From Chimonanthus salicifolius (Eukaryota > Streptophyta > Magnoliopsida > Laurales > Calycanthaceae), in NCBI GenBank assembly GCA_013350335.1, contig CM023539.1, positions 30,552,631 through 30,616,630 on the forward strand: a DNA stretch of 64,000 nt, given 5' to 3'. Under the pieces are notes generated by a model. It did no database searches and was not told where the DNA came from. It was given only the letters and a program-made list of their open reading frames with translations. Shown in pieces: positions 1 through 10,962 of the stretch. The translations under genes were made by a program, and so were the position numbers. Within the stretch, counting starts at the first letter, position 1. Each line of letters starts with the position of its first letter.

Positions 1-1310
1 AACCCCCTCAAAATCCACATATATCCATGCTTAATTAACTTAATTACACAATGTCCTTAGTCCATTTATTTTTTCTTAACCCTAATTTACTCATTAGGGT
101 TTTGTCCATTTTTCATCCTTCCATTTGATGGATTTGAGATCTAATGCCTATGATAATTTGGCCATCATCAAATCTAAGAAGAATGGACTCCAAATCTTAA
201 ACCCTAAAAAAATCCAATCTCTTGTCTAGAAATACTTACAATCCATCGGCTCCTCCGACTTTCTTTGCTCCCTTCGGACTCCTTGGCCTCCTTCCTTCTT
301 CTTCTCCTTTGTTGGTCGGTTAGGATGCTTAATCAAGATGAAAAACCTCCAAGCTTGGATTCGGCCAAGGTAGGGTTAGATTTGAGAGAGGGAGAGGGGA
401 GGAGAGGATGGTGAGAAAGAAGATACCAAGCTTTAATATTGGAGTGGTGGCTAATTGCTTGAACTTTTCCTCTCTTTTCTTCTCTTCTTCTTCCAAATTT
501 TTTCTTCTTCTTTCTTCCTTGGTGTGGGACGGTGGTGGAGAGCAAGAGAGGAAGAGAGTGAGATAAGGATGGGATCTAAGAGATAAGATGAAAACCATCC
601 CCTTTTTGATTTCTTAAACTACACTCCATCATTAACTTTCTCCACCAACCAACATAAGATATTTTCTATGCTTTATGGTGGTGGTTGGGATAAACCACCA
701 CCTTAGCCAATGTTCTTGAAATGGGTGGTTTGGTCTTCCAACTTTGACCCCTTTGACCACCTTTTGGATAATTTAATCATTTAATTAACTATATAATTAC
801 CTTAGGTTAATTAGTTTCCACTTAACTTAATTCCATTATTCCACCCATGGTTGATCAATTCAACCATGGTGGCCGGCCCCACCAATCCTTGGTCCCCACG
901 CCACCTCACTTGGTGAGGTGGAGATGGGTCCCAATCGGCCATGTCACCTTGGTCAATTCATCACCAACTTAGGTGACTTAAATTTAATTAAATCCATTCA
1001 TCTTATTGGATCACCATTGGGCCCATGGCCCAATTAAATTTATTTCTTACCTACTCACCTTAGAGTTTACATCATCTTGATCCATTGGGTCCCAAATGGG
1101 TATTGGGCCCAATTTGACCATCCTTGGCCCAATTGACCATCATTGACCCTTTAAATGAATTTAAATCCAATCCATGGTCCATTGGGTCATACTTGGGCCT
1201 TTGTCCATATTTTGATCCATTCACCATTTATTCCATCAAATTTCCAATTTCCACCATTAAAATAAATAATATCCACATATATATTGATTTACAAATTCCG
1301 GGCCATTACA
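1..1310 (-). repeat. T1 3' LTR (partial, window-truncated)
   Basis: Aligns base for base with 8607-9916, ending in the same GGCCATTACA. On the minus strand this is the U3 side of the 3' LTR. A short purine stretch, AAAAGAGGA on the minus strand (1317-1325), sits just upstream of it and could be the polypurine tract, though six bases separate it from the LTR. Differences from the other LTR are clustered (see findings). Confidence 0.93.
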
Positions 1311-1373
1311 ATACAATCCTCTTTTGAAATTTTTGTCCCGAAAATTCGAGCGAGAGTAGAGGTTCAAAACATC

Positions 1374-2684
1374 TCACACAAAGAGCTCCGGATGAGCGGC
1401 TCTTATATCTGATTCAAGTTCCCAGGTGGTTTCTTCATTGCCATGTCGTTCCCTTACCACCTTAACCAACTGAATAGCACAGTTACGCAGTACCCTTTGT
1501 TCGCTCCCGACCACTTTGATCGGCTGCTCCACATACATCACGTCGCTTTGTACATCGACGTCTTGCACGTTCAATACATGTGAAGGATCGGGGTTGTACT
1601 TTCTCAACATGGATACATGGAATACATCAAGTAGAGATGATAACTGTGGAGGGAGCGCCAACTGATAAGCTACCCCCACCCTCTTCAAGATCGGAAACGG
1701 TTCCACAAATCTAGGCGACAGTTTCCCTTTCTTCCCGAACCTCATGTGCCCCTTCCGTGGTGAGACTTTCAAAAACACCAAGTCTCCCACCTCAAACTCG
1801 AGGAACCTTCTCCTCTTGTCGGCGTAACTCTTCTGACGGCTCTGCGCAGTGAGTAGGTGTTGCTGTATCAACTTGATCTGCGTTTTAGTCTCCGCAACCA
1901 ACTCTGGTCCAATCAGCGCAGGCTCATCGGCCTCTGTCCAGCACACTGGTGATCTACATGGCCTACCATACAAGGCCTCAAATGGAGCCATCTGGAGGCT
2001 TGCCTGGTAACTGTTGTTGTAGGAGAACTCCACCAGTGGCAAGTGATCCTCCCATCCACCCTTGAAGTCTAGCATACATGCTCTCAGCATATCCTCCAAT
2101 GTTTGTATTGTCCTCTCCGACTGTCAATCAGTCTATGGATGAAATGCTGTGCTAGTCAATATGTCGGTTCCCATAGCCGATTACATGCCCTGCCATACTC
2201 TGCCGGTGAATCGGCCATCTCTGTCGGACACAATGGTCCGGGGAATACCATGTAGTCTGATGACATCCCAGATGTACCGTCGACCCAAAGTCTCCGATGA
2301 ATCTGTCATCTTGATGGGAAGGAAATGCGCAGACTTATTCAACCGGTCCACCATGAACCATATCGCATCGTTGCCCTTTGATGACCTTGGCAATCCTATT
2401 ACGAAGTCCATGGATATGTGCTCCGACTTCCACTCTGGCACTGGCAAGGGTGCAAGTAAACCTCGTGGTTTCTAATGTTCCACCTTAACCTATTGGCAAG
2501 TTAGGCAATGAGCAACAAACTCCGCCACATTTCTCTTGAGTCCCCGCCACCAATAGTGCCTCTTAAGATCATGATACATCTTAGTGCTGCTCGGATGGAT
2601 AGAGAGCTTGGTTTGGTGTGCTTCAATCAACAACTCTCTTCTGCAGCACTTAGGCACATATGTCCTGCCTCGGAACACAAGACG
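1374..2684 (-). pseudogene. T1 integrase (zinc finger, DDE core, chromodomain), broken
   Basis: Integrase inserts retroelement cDNA into the host genome. Reading down the minus strand, 2678-2490 holds the HHCC zinc-binding domain ending in HCLTC. The catalytic core starts at about 2447, with the first Asp near 2408, the second Asp in VSDRDGRF near 2225 and the Glu near 2117. The last pair is separated by 35 residues, as expected for D,D35E integrases. 2099-1374 carries the C-terminal domain (LDVFHVSMLRKY) and a chromodomain ending WELESDIRAAHPELF, typical of Tekay/Del and thought to steer integration toward heterochromatin. All parts are in one frame but separated by stops at 2490-2492, about 2181, two more before the Glu, and 2685-2687. 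It cannot be made as one protein. Confidence 0.92.
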
Positions 2685-3316
2685 CTATCCTGGTCGTAAT
2701 TCCCACTCCGGTACAACCTCACCGGTAGACATCTTAGTCCATATCTCCTCCACCTCTGGATCTGTCCGTTGCTCCCGTTCAATCTCGGAGACCATGTTAG
2801 ATCGTATGATCAGATTATATATGGTCCCATGATTATTGAGGTAGAGTTTAAACTCTCTAATGGTATTCAATACCTCCCATTCCGTCCTGATCAAGCTGGC
2901 TACCGTCGCATGTGACATGCGGCTGAGGGCATCCGCCACCTTGTTCGCTTTGCCCGGATGATACCGAAGTGCGAACTCATAATCCGCCAAGTATTTCATC
3001 CATCTGCGTTGTCTCATGTTGAGTTTCTTCTGGTCAAATAAATACTTCAGGCTCTTGTAATCTGAGAATACCTCAAATTTCTCACCGTAAAGGTAGTGTC
3101 TCCAGCTTTTGAGAGCGAAGACCGCTGCTACTAGTTCCAGATCATGTGTGGGATAATGGCGTTCATGAATTTTCAACTGCCTTGATCTGTACGCCACCAC
3201 ACGATTACATTGACTAAGTGTACACCCCAGTCCCTCACCTAAGGCATCACAGTACACCTCATAATTTCTGCCTCTTTTCGGCAAGATCAAAATAGGAGTG
3301 GTTGTAAGCCTCTCCT
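2685..3316 (-). pseudogene. T1 RNase H domain, broken
   Basis: The RNase H part of pol degrades the RNA strand during reverse transcription. From about 3290 down, the frame shows [12 protein letters not shown], then [28 protein letters not shown] and [17 protein letters not shown], the usual order in plant gypsy elements. The link to the upstream RT frame is lost: a deletion near 3360 removes a few residues after KIAAPLTR and shifts the frame, so a short out-of-frame tail closes at 3317. A TAG at 2685-2687 separates it from integrase. The spacer between RNase H and the integrase zinc finger is of normal length. Confidence 0.9.
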
Positions 3317-4744
3317 TTAGCTCCTCAAATCTCCGGTTGCACAGATCCGACCACTCAAATTTGACTCCCGGGTAAGTGGAGCTGCAATCTTGGAGAAGTC
3401 CATGATGAATTTCCTGTAGTAACCGGCCAATCCCAGAAAACTGCGGATTTCAGTCACATTCATCAGTGCTTTCCACTCCCTCATTGCCGCTACCTTAGCC
3501 TGGTCCACTGCTATACCTTCCTCCGATATAATGTGCCCCAAGAAGTTGACCTCAGATAGCCAGAACTCACACTTGCTGGCTTTGGCATACAACTGGTTCT
3601 TCCTCAAGGTGTCCAGGACTATCCGCAAGTGCTCAGCATGTTCCTCCTGACTCTTGGAATAGATCAGAATATCATCAATGAATACAATCACAAACTGATC
3701 CAAGTAAGGACGGAATATTCTATTTATCAAGTCCATGAACACAGCCGGTGCGTTTGTAAGTCCAAATGGCATGACCACATACTCATATAATCCTTACCGG
3801 GTCCTGAAGGTTGTCTTCTCTATGTCCTCCTCTCTAACCCGGATTTGATGGTATCCGGACATCAGATCAATCTTGGAGAAGTGAGAGGAACCCCTAAGTT
3901 GATCAAACAGATCGTCAATCCGGGGTAGGGGATACTTGTTCCTGACAGTCAGCTGGTTCAACTTTCTATAATCCACACACATCCGAAGGGTACCGTCCTT
4001 TTTTCTCACAAATAATATCGGGGCTCCCCATGCGGAAGTGCTGTTCCTAATAAAACCCAGTCTGAGCAGTTCATCAATCTGTTTTTTCAACTCGGTCATC
4101 TCAACTGGTGCCATCCTGTAATGGGGCAATAACACTGGAGCAGCGCCAGGATATAACTTGATTTCAAAGTCTATCTCCCTCTTGGGTGGCAAACTAGGGA
4201 GCTCTATTGGGAATACCTCAACATAATCTACTACTACCGCCGGAAGTTCAGTCATTGGTGCCCTATCTAATCTAAGGCTGTTCAAGACAAGGTGGTTCAA
4301 TTCTCCTTGCAGCCTTCTAGGAATGCCTTGCCTGTCAACGTGTACCGTATACCGCTTTCCCTCGGATGACCAAAATATCACCCTACGAAGATGGCAATTA
4401 ATATGGGCCTGGAATGTAGCCAACCAGTCCATGCCAAATATAACATCGTACTCAGCCATATCGATTACCAAATAGTTGAACTCAAATCTGAATCCCGCGA
4501 GTTCAGTGTTCAATGCCGTACATATGAGTCCCAAAGATGTGTCTCCGACAGGGGATACAATGGTAAGTGATGTGGACAGGTTTTGTACTAATGTGCCCGT
4601 AGCAGATATGAATGCAGCAGATATAAATGAATGGGAAGCTCCAGAATCAAATAATGTAACAGCATAGGAACTACCAACTACGGCCATACCTTGAATCACC
4701 GAGTGATCCACCGCTGTTGGAGGAGCTATTGTAAAAAGTTGTCC
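3317..4744 (-). pseudogene. T1 aspartic protease and reverse transcriptase, broken
   Basis: Protease cuts the polyprotein and reverse transcriptase copies element RNA into DNA. The protease active site is [12 protein letters not shown] near 4650. RT begins around [10 protein letters not shown], with [10 protein letters not shown] and the MSGYHQIRV block; the catalytic motif is [10 protein letters not shown] near 3682-3671, the F-x-DD form common in gypsy elements. A TAA at 3794-3796 replaces an expected Tyr codon just before [10 protein letters not shown], and the frame is lost after KIAAPLTR. An amber codon at 4745-4747 separates this frame from gag, although both are in the same frame and the sequence between them reads through sensibly. 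Since other stops are scattered along the element, decay explains the amber better than programmed read-through. Confidence 0.92.
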
Positions 4745-5844
4745 CTATCCTGTAGGGTTTGGCGCCCGTCCCCTCTGGTTGTAGGTCCTACCTCCTCGTG
4801 ACTGAGCTGGTCTAGCTGGAGGGCGGAAGGAACCCCTGAAGTGAGAGGGTCTGCTGATCTGTGGACACTCGCTCTTGAAGTGACCCTGCTGGCCACACTG
4901 ATAACAAGTGTTCCCACCCCGCAGAACCTGAGTGACTGATGTTGACGGGGAGGGCTGATTAGGGCGAAAGCCCCCTGTAGATCCAGTGGAGGGTGAGGGT
5001 CTGCTAAAGTTCGGGCGGAACTTCTTGTTGGGTTGAAATGCACCCCGTCCACTCTGCCCTCGGCGATTGTCAAACCGTACCATCTCATTCAACTCTCGCT
5101 CCGCTATAGTGGCCCTGCTGACCACTTCAGCCAGTGTGGCTACCTTGAATATTGTCACCTTGGCCCTGATACTTGGCCGAAGTCCCCGTTCAAACTTACG
5201 GGCCCTCCGATGCTCGGTATCCACCATATAAAAAGCAAAGACAGATAGTCTCAGGAACTCCCGGTGATATTCTGCCACCGTCATACTGCCTTTTACCAAT
5301 GATAGGAAGGCTTGAGTCTGGTGTTCTCTTTCCTCCTCCGAAAATACTGCTCTAGAAAGGTAGCTGAGAACCCTTCCCACATCATGGTAATCCTTTGCCC
5401 TTCCGGCATAAGTGCTTGCTGTTTTTCTGCAACCTCCCACCAATTACCGGCATCCTCGATCAGTTGAGATGTAGCCAGTAAGATCCTATCAGCATGACCG
5501 GAAATCTGAAGCAGATTCAAGATCTAAGTGATCTTTTTCAACCAGTGCTCTGCTCCGACAGCCCCTTCTTTTCCCCTGAAATAGGGAGGGCGTTGTTGCT
5601 GGAAATCTCTAACCATATTCCGGTTGTTGGAGTCGCTGGTGGTCGCACCCCCGTTCAAGTGCTGTTGCAGGACAGAGGTGACCACCGCTTGAACCAATTC
5701 CTTCAATTTGGGAGGCACAACATGTATGTTCACACTATTTTGTCCCTCCTCCTGATGGGGTGGCTGCACCCCCTCTTCCTGACGAGGTGGTGGCACCTCT
5801 TCCTCTACCTGTGGGTTCTTGCGAGTTCTTCTTTTTGCCGGCAT
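4745..5844 (-). pseudogene. T1 Gag (retrotransposon capsid with zinc knuckle), frameshifted
   Basis: Gag forms the particle that packages element RNA. The first Met is at 5844-5842 (MPAKRRTRKNP). The capsid signature covers EHWLKKIT, then MMWEGFSATFLEQYF, and after a frameshift near 5340 FLSLVKGSMTVAEYHREFLRLS. A zinc knuckle, CYQCGQQGHFKSEC (CX2CX4HX4C), lies near 4890. A TAG interrupts the first part at 5524-5526, and the frame changes between 5520-5293 and 5443-4745. The Gag ends in an Arg/Gly-rich tail at an amber codon directly before the protease frame. Plus-strand reading frames over this interval are shadows. Confidence 0.9.
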
Positions 5845-5908
5845 TTCCTAAGTCATCGAAAAAAAACATTGACTTAGTTCCTTCGTAAACTTGGCGTGTT
5901 TCATATTT

Positions 5909-6091
5909 TGGGGAATTTTGCCAAATAAACATACTTAGTTTTGGGAGGATAATTTCCTAAGTATCAAGTATTTTTCTTTCAATTCGGGGGGGGGGAGGGA
6001 GGGGAGGAGGGAGGGGAGGATGTTGCCAAATAAGCATACTTGGTTTGAGGGAAAACTTCCCAAGTATCAAATGTTTCTTTTTAATTCGGGG
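5909..6091. repeat. Duplicated leader segment with guanine run in T1
   Basis: Two similar copies of a block with AAATAARCATACTTRG and a later AAGTATCAA lie at about 5921-5990 and 6024-6091 in the untranslated leader between primer site and gag. Between them is a plus-strand guanine-rich run at 5986-6019 (ten G followed by GGG/GGGG tracts spaced by single A). The element's own RNA would carry the C-rich complement. The rest of the leader (6092-6341) shows no other recognisable signal. Confidence 0.75.
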
Positions 6092-6341
6092 AAATTGGGG
6101 AGATTTTCCTATTTTGCTACATTTGATAGATCTAACTTAGAGTGATTGTTCTTCCCTTGCTATCATTCATTTTCGTCAAACGTTGTTCTCAGATTGAATG
6201 CTTCAGTCTGAGTCAATTGAAGTAAATTAATCCGGCCCCCGTGCAGCGGACTCCGAAGAGTCGGTCAGTTGGGATTCTTATCCGTCAGTGAGACGTGAAA
6301 CCGTCTTAATCATACTTCGAGAGATTCATTCTTCCGATTTC

Positions 6342-6353
6342 GCTCTGATACCA
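6342..6353 (-). other. T1 primer binding site (tRNA-iMet)
   Basis: The minus strand reads TGGTATCAGAGC, complementary to the 3' end of initiator-methionine tRNA. It lies two bases inside the LTR end (6356), where minus-strand DNA synthesis starts. It fixes both the LTR boundary and the element's orientation. Confidence 0.95.
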
Positions 6354-6355
6354 AC

Positions 6356-9300
6356 TGTAACGCCCGCCCCTTTTCACCGAAATCAGAGTCTATTTTTTTT
6401 TTTTAAATTAAATAGAAGTGACAAAGGGCGCGAATGTCACGACGCGAGTTAAGTCCGAGCTTCTAAAGCTCGACCATTAACTGGCCAACCCTACGTGTGC
6501 GTGGAACGAACTCCACGGAGAATGGTTCACACGTAGAAATATGCTCGAGGAAATTTAAACTAAGTGCGGAGTTAAAATAGAGACTAACCTACCAATTTAG
6601 ATAGTATGGAAGATAACATTCATTTAATTACCAAAATACCTCAACATCACGATGTCCAAAAATGAAAACCAAAACATAGCAAGTAATCTAAAATATTACA
6701 TTTCCGATAAGCTAGGCTACTCAAATACATTTCCAAAACAAATTTAAATAAATTAAGTAGCCGCCTTCCCAAAGCTCCTAAGCTTGGCACCCGTCTCGTC
6801 CTTCTGCTCCGCCGTCTCCTGCTTCATCAGCTAGGGTAGAAGTAGGGTGTTAGACAACGCGCCCAGTAGGACTCCGAGTAGGGCTAACATATGGATTAGT
6901 GATAACAAGCATACAGATAATAATATAATGAAAACCGTAAAATGAATGCTATGCCATGGGTGTCTTATGTCATGTGTCCCACCCATTATCCATACCATCA
7001 TGATATCCCCATGTTTGCTTCTCGGTCGCCCCGACGGAGCATGGACTCCGGTTATATCTCCACATATCAAGATATCCCCATGTCTGCTTCTCGGTCGCCC
7101 CGACGGAGCATGGACTCCGGTTATAGCACATCAGGCTATCCCCATGTTTGCTTATCGGTCGCCCCGACGGAGCATGGACTCCGGTTATAGCACATCAGGC
7201 TATCCCCATGTTTGCTTCTCGGTCACCCCAACGGAGCATGGACTCCGGTTTCATTATTTTCCCGCCCATGCCATGTATGAGATGTAGGTGCATTATGCTA
7301 TGTAATATATATCATCCATAGTCTTAATATAGAATTCATAACTTAGCATATAAATCATAGCCTTGCATTATGCCATATAAGATACATAAATCATGATCTT
7401 AAAACTCATCATAAAACAAACCATATAATTTCCAAGATAAATCAAAGAAACCATCACACAATCCATGGCTTACAAAAAGATAGGAATTCTACCGAATACC
7501 GAGTAGCGTCCTTTTTTTTTTTGTTTCCGTTTACGAATCCGATCGCTGATCGCGCACCGATTACGATGACACGATACCTTATTATACATTACCAAATCAG
7601 TCCACATTTTATCCATGATTAAGTCCCTAATGCATGCCTTAGTGGAGTTCGGCCATACACCATGGCCGAACCCTACTAATTAGGTTTACGGGTCCCATTT
7701 TAATCCATTGACATTTCATCACCTAAGTCTAAAAACCAGCCACCTTATGCTTTACTAACCACACATAAGGTTGTTACATTAGAGCCCCTAAGTCCATGAA
7801 GATTTCCATGGGGTTCTTGAATTTGGCCATTATTTATGGTTTTGCCACTCTTCCTCCATGGTTAAGTTCTCACTTCATTCCTCCATTCTTAGGCCCATAA
7901 TTGATCCATAGACTTGGATCCTTTAATAACTCATCAACCATGATATGTACATTAAAATCAGTCCTTAATTACCCTAATTTTCCATTCATCTAACCACATA
8001 CATAATTCCGATTTTTAGCCGATAGCATGACCTACAAATGGGTCATGGGTTCTGCCATACACCATGGCCGAACCCATGATGTCTTTTTCCCATTTTCTTG
8101 GACCTTTGTTATACATTTGAATCCATCATAAGCCCTTCCATGAAGGGGTTTAATTTACACATTTAAACCATCATCCTTAATCACATATAAGTCCATTAAC
8201 TTAGCCACATTCCCATTACAACTATCAACATTAGGTTCATTTTGGTCCATCAACACCACCAACATTCCCCATTTATTTTTCCATTACTTTACATCCATCA
8301 TCATTCCATAATTTCATACCCATTAAATCCACTATTTCATCACCATAGGGTTCGGCCATACACCATGGCCGAACCAATGGTTCATGGTTCAATCATTCAT
8401 CTATGCCTTTTGAGCCATTAAGAATCATCAATGTTTCCCATGATTTTTCTCACAAAAACTCTTTTTAAAATTACCCACATTTAATCATTAACAATTTAAA
8501 ACCCTAAATCATTCTCCATGCTTCCATTCTTATAAACCCTAATAAATTAATCAATCCTCTACCATGGGGTTCGGCCATACTACATGGCCGAACCCTATGG
8601 TCCATTAACCCCCTCAAAATCCACATATATACATGCTTAATTAACTTAATTACACAATGTCCTTAGTCCATTTATTTTTTCTTAACCCTAATTTACTCAT
8701 TAGGGTTTTGTCCTTTTTTCATCCTTCCATTTGATGGATTTGAGATCCAATGCCTATGATAATTTGGCCATCATCAAATCTAAGAAGAATGGACTCCAAA
8801 TCTTAAACCCTAAAAAAATCCAATCTCTTGTTTAGAAATATTTACAATCCGTCGGCTCCTTCGACTTTCTTTGCTCCCTTCGGACTCCTTGACCTCCTTT
8901 CTTCTTCTTCTCCTTTGTTGGTCTGCTAGGATGCTTAATCAAGATGAAAAACCTCCAAGCTTGGATTCGGCCAAGGTAGGGTTAGATTTGAGAGAGGGAG
9001 ATGGGAGGAGAGGATGGTAAGAAAGAAGATACCAAGCTTTAATATTGGAGTGGTGGCTAATTGCTTGAACTTTTCCTCTCTTTTCTTCTCTTCTTCTTCC
9101 AAATTTTTTCTTCTTCTTTCTTCCTTGGTGTGGGACGGTGGTGGAGAGCAAGAGAGGAAGAGAGTGAGATAAGGATGGGATCTAAGAGATAAGATGAAAA
9201 CCATCCCCTTTTTGATTTCTTAAACTACACTCCATCATTAACTTTCTCCACCAACCAACATAAGATATTTTCTATGCTTTATGGTGGTGGTTGGGATAAA

Positions 9301-9916
9301 CCACCACCTTAGCCAATGTTCTTGAAATGGGTGGTTTGGTCTTCCAACTTTGACCCCTTTGACCACCTTTTGGATAATTTAATCATTTAATTAACTATAT
9401 AATTACCTTAGGTTAATTAGTTTCCACTTAACTTAATTCCATTATTCCACCCATGGTTGATCAATTCAACCATGGTGGCCGGCCCCACCAATCCTTGGTC
9501 CCCACGCCACCTCACTTGGTGAGGTGGAGATGGGTCCTAATCGGCCATGTCACCTTGGTCAATTCATCACCAACTTAGGTGAATTAAATTTAATTAAATC
9601 CATTCATCTTATTGGATCACCCTTGGACCCATGGCCCAATTAAATTTATTTCTTACCTACTCACCTTAGAGTTTACATCATCTTGATCTATTGGGTCCCA
9701 AATGGGTATTGGGCCCAATTTGACCATCCTTGGCCCAATTGACCATCATTGACCCTTTAAATGAATTTAAATCCAATCCATGGTCCATTGGGCCATACTT
9801 GGGCCTTTGTCTATATTTTGATCCATTCACCATTTATTCCATCAAATTTCCAATTTCTACCATTAAAATAAATAATATCCACATATATGTTGATTTACAA
9901 ATTCCAGGCCATTACA
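6356..9916 (-). repeat. T1 5' LTR, 3561 bp
   Basis: Begins TGTAACGCCC next to the primer site and ends GGCCATTACA, giving TGTAA...TTACA inverted termini. The long LTR holds promoter and polyadenylation signals for the minus strand; no TATA box was assigned with confidence. It contains a minisatellite at 7002-7251. Several dispersed copies of a GGGTTCGGCCATAC-like phrase occur at about 7650, 8050, 8345 and 8570. No host gene lies in it; the short reading frames at its right end are shadows shared with the 3' LTR. Confidence 0.94.
7002..7251. repeat. Minisatellite in T1 LTR, four units of 64-69 bp
   Basis: Units start at 7002, 7071, 7135 and 7199. Each holds ATATCCCCATGTTTGCTTC, a CGGTCGCCCCGACGG hairpin-forming core and ATGGACTCCGGTT. 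The first spacer is five bases longer than the others. A diverged two-unit relative (GAGTCCACGCTCC...TTCGG) is present in solo LTR W at about 55998-56130. The short overlapping frames here are periodic artefacts. Confidence 0.9.
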
Positions 9917-10695
9917 TTTGTGGAGGGTTTCTTGATGTGCTATGTATGATTGATTTGTAACTGGAGATCTACACTCCGTCAGGGCGTCCATAATGCATTT
10001 GTTGAGAGTACCTTGATGTGCATTTTCCATGAAGAGGGACATTATGTAATGATGATTTGGATGATGGGTGGGACTCATGGCATATAACACCCATGGCATG
10101 GCATTTACTTGCATGGTTTTGATATACTTATATCTATGTGTTTTGTTTTTACTAATCCATATGTTGACCCTACTCGGAGTACCTACTGGGCCCGTTGTCT
10201 AACTCCCTACTTCTATCTTAGACGATGACGCAGGAAATGGAGGAAGTGAAGGACGTGATCGGAGCCAAGCATAGGAGCTTGGAGGAACTAGTTGATTTAT
10301 TTAAGTTTTATTCATGATTATATAATTTGAGTAACTTAGCTCGTTGGACTGTAATAACTTAGACTATTGCTATGGTTTGGACTTTTATTTTGGACATTTT
10401 AAGTTGAGGTATTTATTAATTAAGTAATGTAACTCCTTACTATTTAAATTTGGTAGGATAGACTCTATTATAACTCCACATTAAGTTTATATTCCGCAAG
10501 CTTACTTTCTACTTGTGAACCGTTCTCGTGGACTTAGTTTCACACACACGTAGGGTAAGGCAGTTAAGGGCCGGGCTTTGGAAGCTCGAACTTAACTCGC
10601 GTCATGACATCCAACGTTCTTTGTCACTCTTTATTTCAAAAAAAAAAAAAAATACACTCTGATTTTCGGCTAGTGAAAAGGGGCGGGGCGTTACA
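9917..10695 (+). mobile_element. LTR remnant of a Tekay-type element, opposite to T1
   Basis: Matches the inverse complement of the start of T1's LTR: it ends GGGGCGGGGCGTTACA at 10695 and contains the shared stretches CCTACTGGGC, TTAAGGGCCGGGCTTTGGAAGCTC and the A-run before ACTCTGATTTTC. No primer site follows 10695, so this is the 3' part of a solo or truncated LTR. Its upstream part lies on the far side of T1, which jumped into it. Confidence 0.85.
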
Positions 10696-10962
10696 ATATC
10701 AAATTAGTATTTCAACACAGCGTAAAAATAAGGACTGCAATCTCAAATTCTATTCAAACTATTTTTATGCACCATTATGAAAAAATTTCCGAGAACTACA
10801 AACCTCGGAATCACCCGTGCTATATACCGCTGGAAAAAAGACATCTAGATCTAGTAACACTGTAAATTTCAAAATATTCTAAGCAAGATAATAACTCAAA
10901 TAATATCTGCAAGTAAGACATAGATCTAGATATGCTGCCTGATCTGCAGAACTGTAATTGTC
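10696..10962. repeat. Degenerate repeat block, left of LTR A
   Basis: An A/T-rich stretch with one unit of a degenerate phrase (AACCTCGGAATCACC ... CTGTAAATTTC) that recurs twice on the other side of LTR A, at about 12970-13060 and 13150-13250. It ends in TTGTC, the probable target duplication of LTR A. No coding sequence is seen. Confidence 0.4.

Larger units (their letters stand above)
1..9916 (-). mobile_element. T1: Tekay-type Ty3/gypsy LTR retrotransposon (3' LTR cut by window edge)
   Basis: A copy-and-paste retroelement read on the minus strand: 5' LTR at 6356-9916, primer site at 6342-6353, gag, protease, RT, RNase H, integrase with chromodomain, then the 3' LTR at 1-1310. The gag-PR-RT-RH-INT order and the chromodomain after integrase identify a chromovirus. 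Very long LTRs with TGTAA...TTACA ends and a tRNA-iMet primer site fit the Tekay (Del) lineage. Coding parts carry many in-frame stops and at least two frameshifts, so the copy is dead. The visible LTR parts differ at 23 of 1310 aligned positions without a gap (about 98.2% identity, counted by eye), so insertion was fairly recent. The right flank is the interior of an opposite-strand LTR (9917-10695). The left target duplication lies outside the window. Confidence 0.93.

Noticed and set aside
4745..4747. Amber codon between gag and protease as programmed read-through
   Set aside because: Other stops and frameshifts are scattered along T1, so simple decay is enough; no supporting structure was recognised.
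5494..5877. Plus-strand 127-residue frame
   Set aside because: It is antisense to T1 gag and has no domain of its own.
6942..7287. Two overlapping frames and a spaced-repeat look suggesting a CRISPR-like array
   Set aside because: It is a eukaryotic LTR minisatellite with units of 64-69 bp, and no unique spacers are present.
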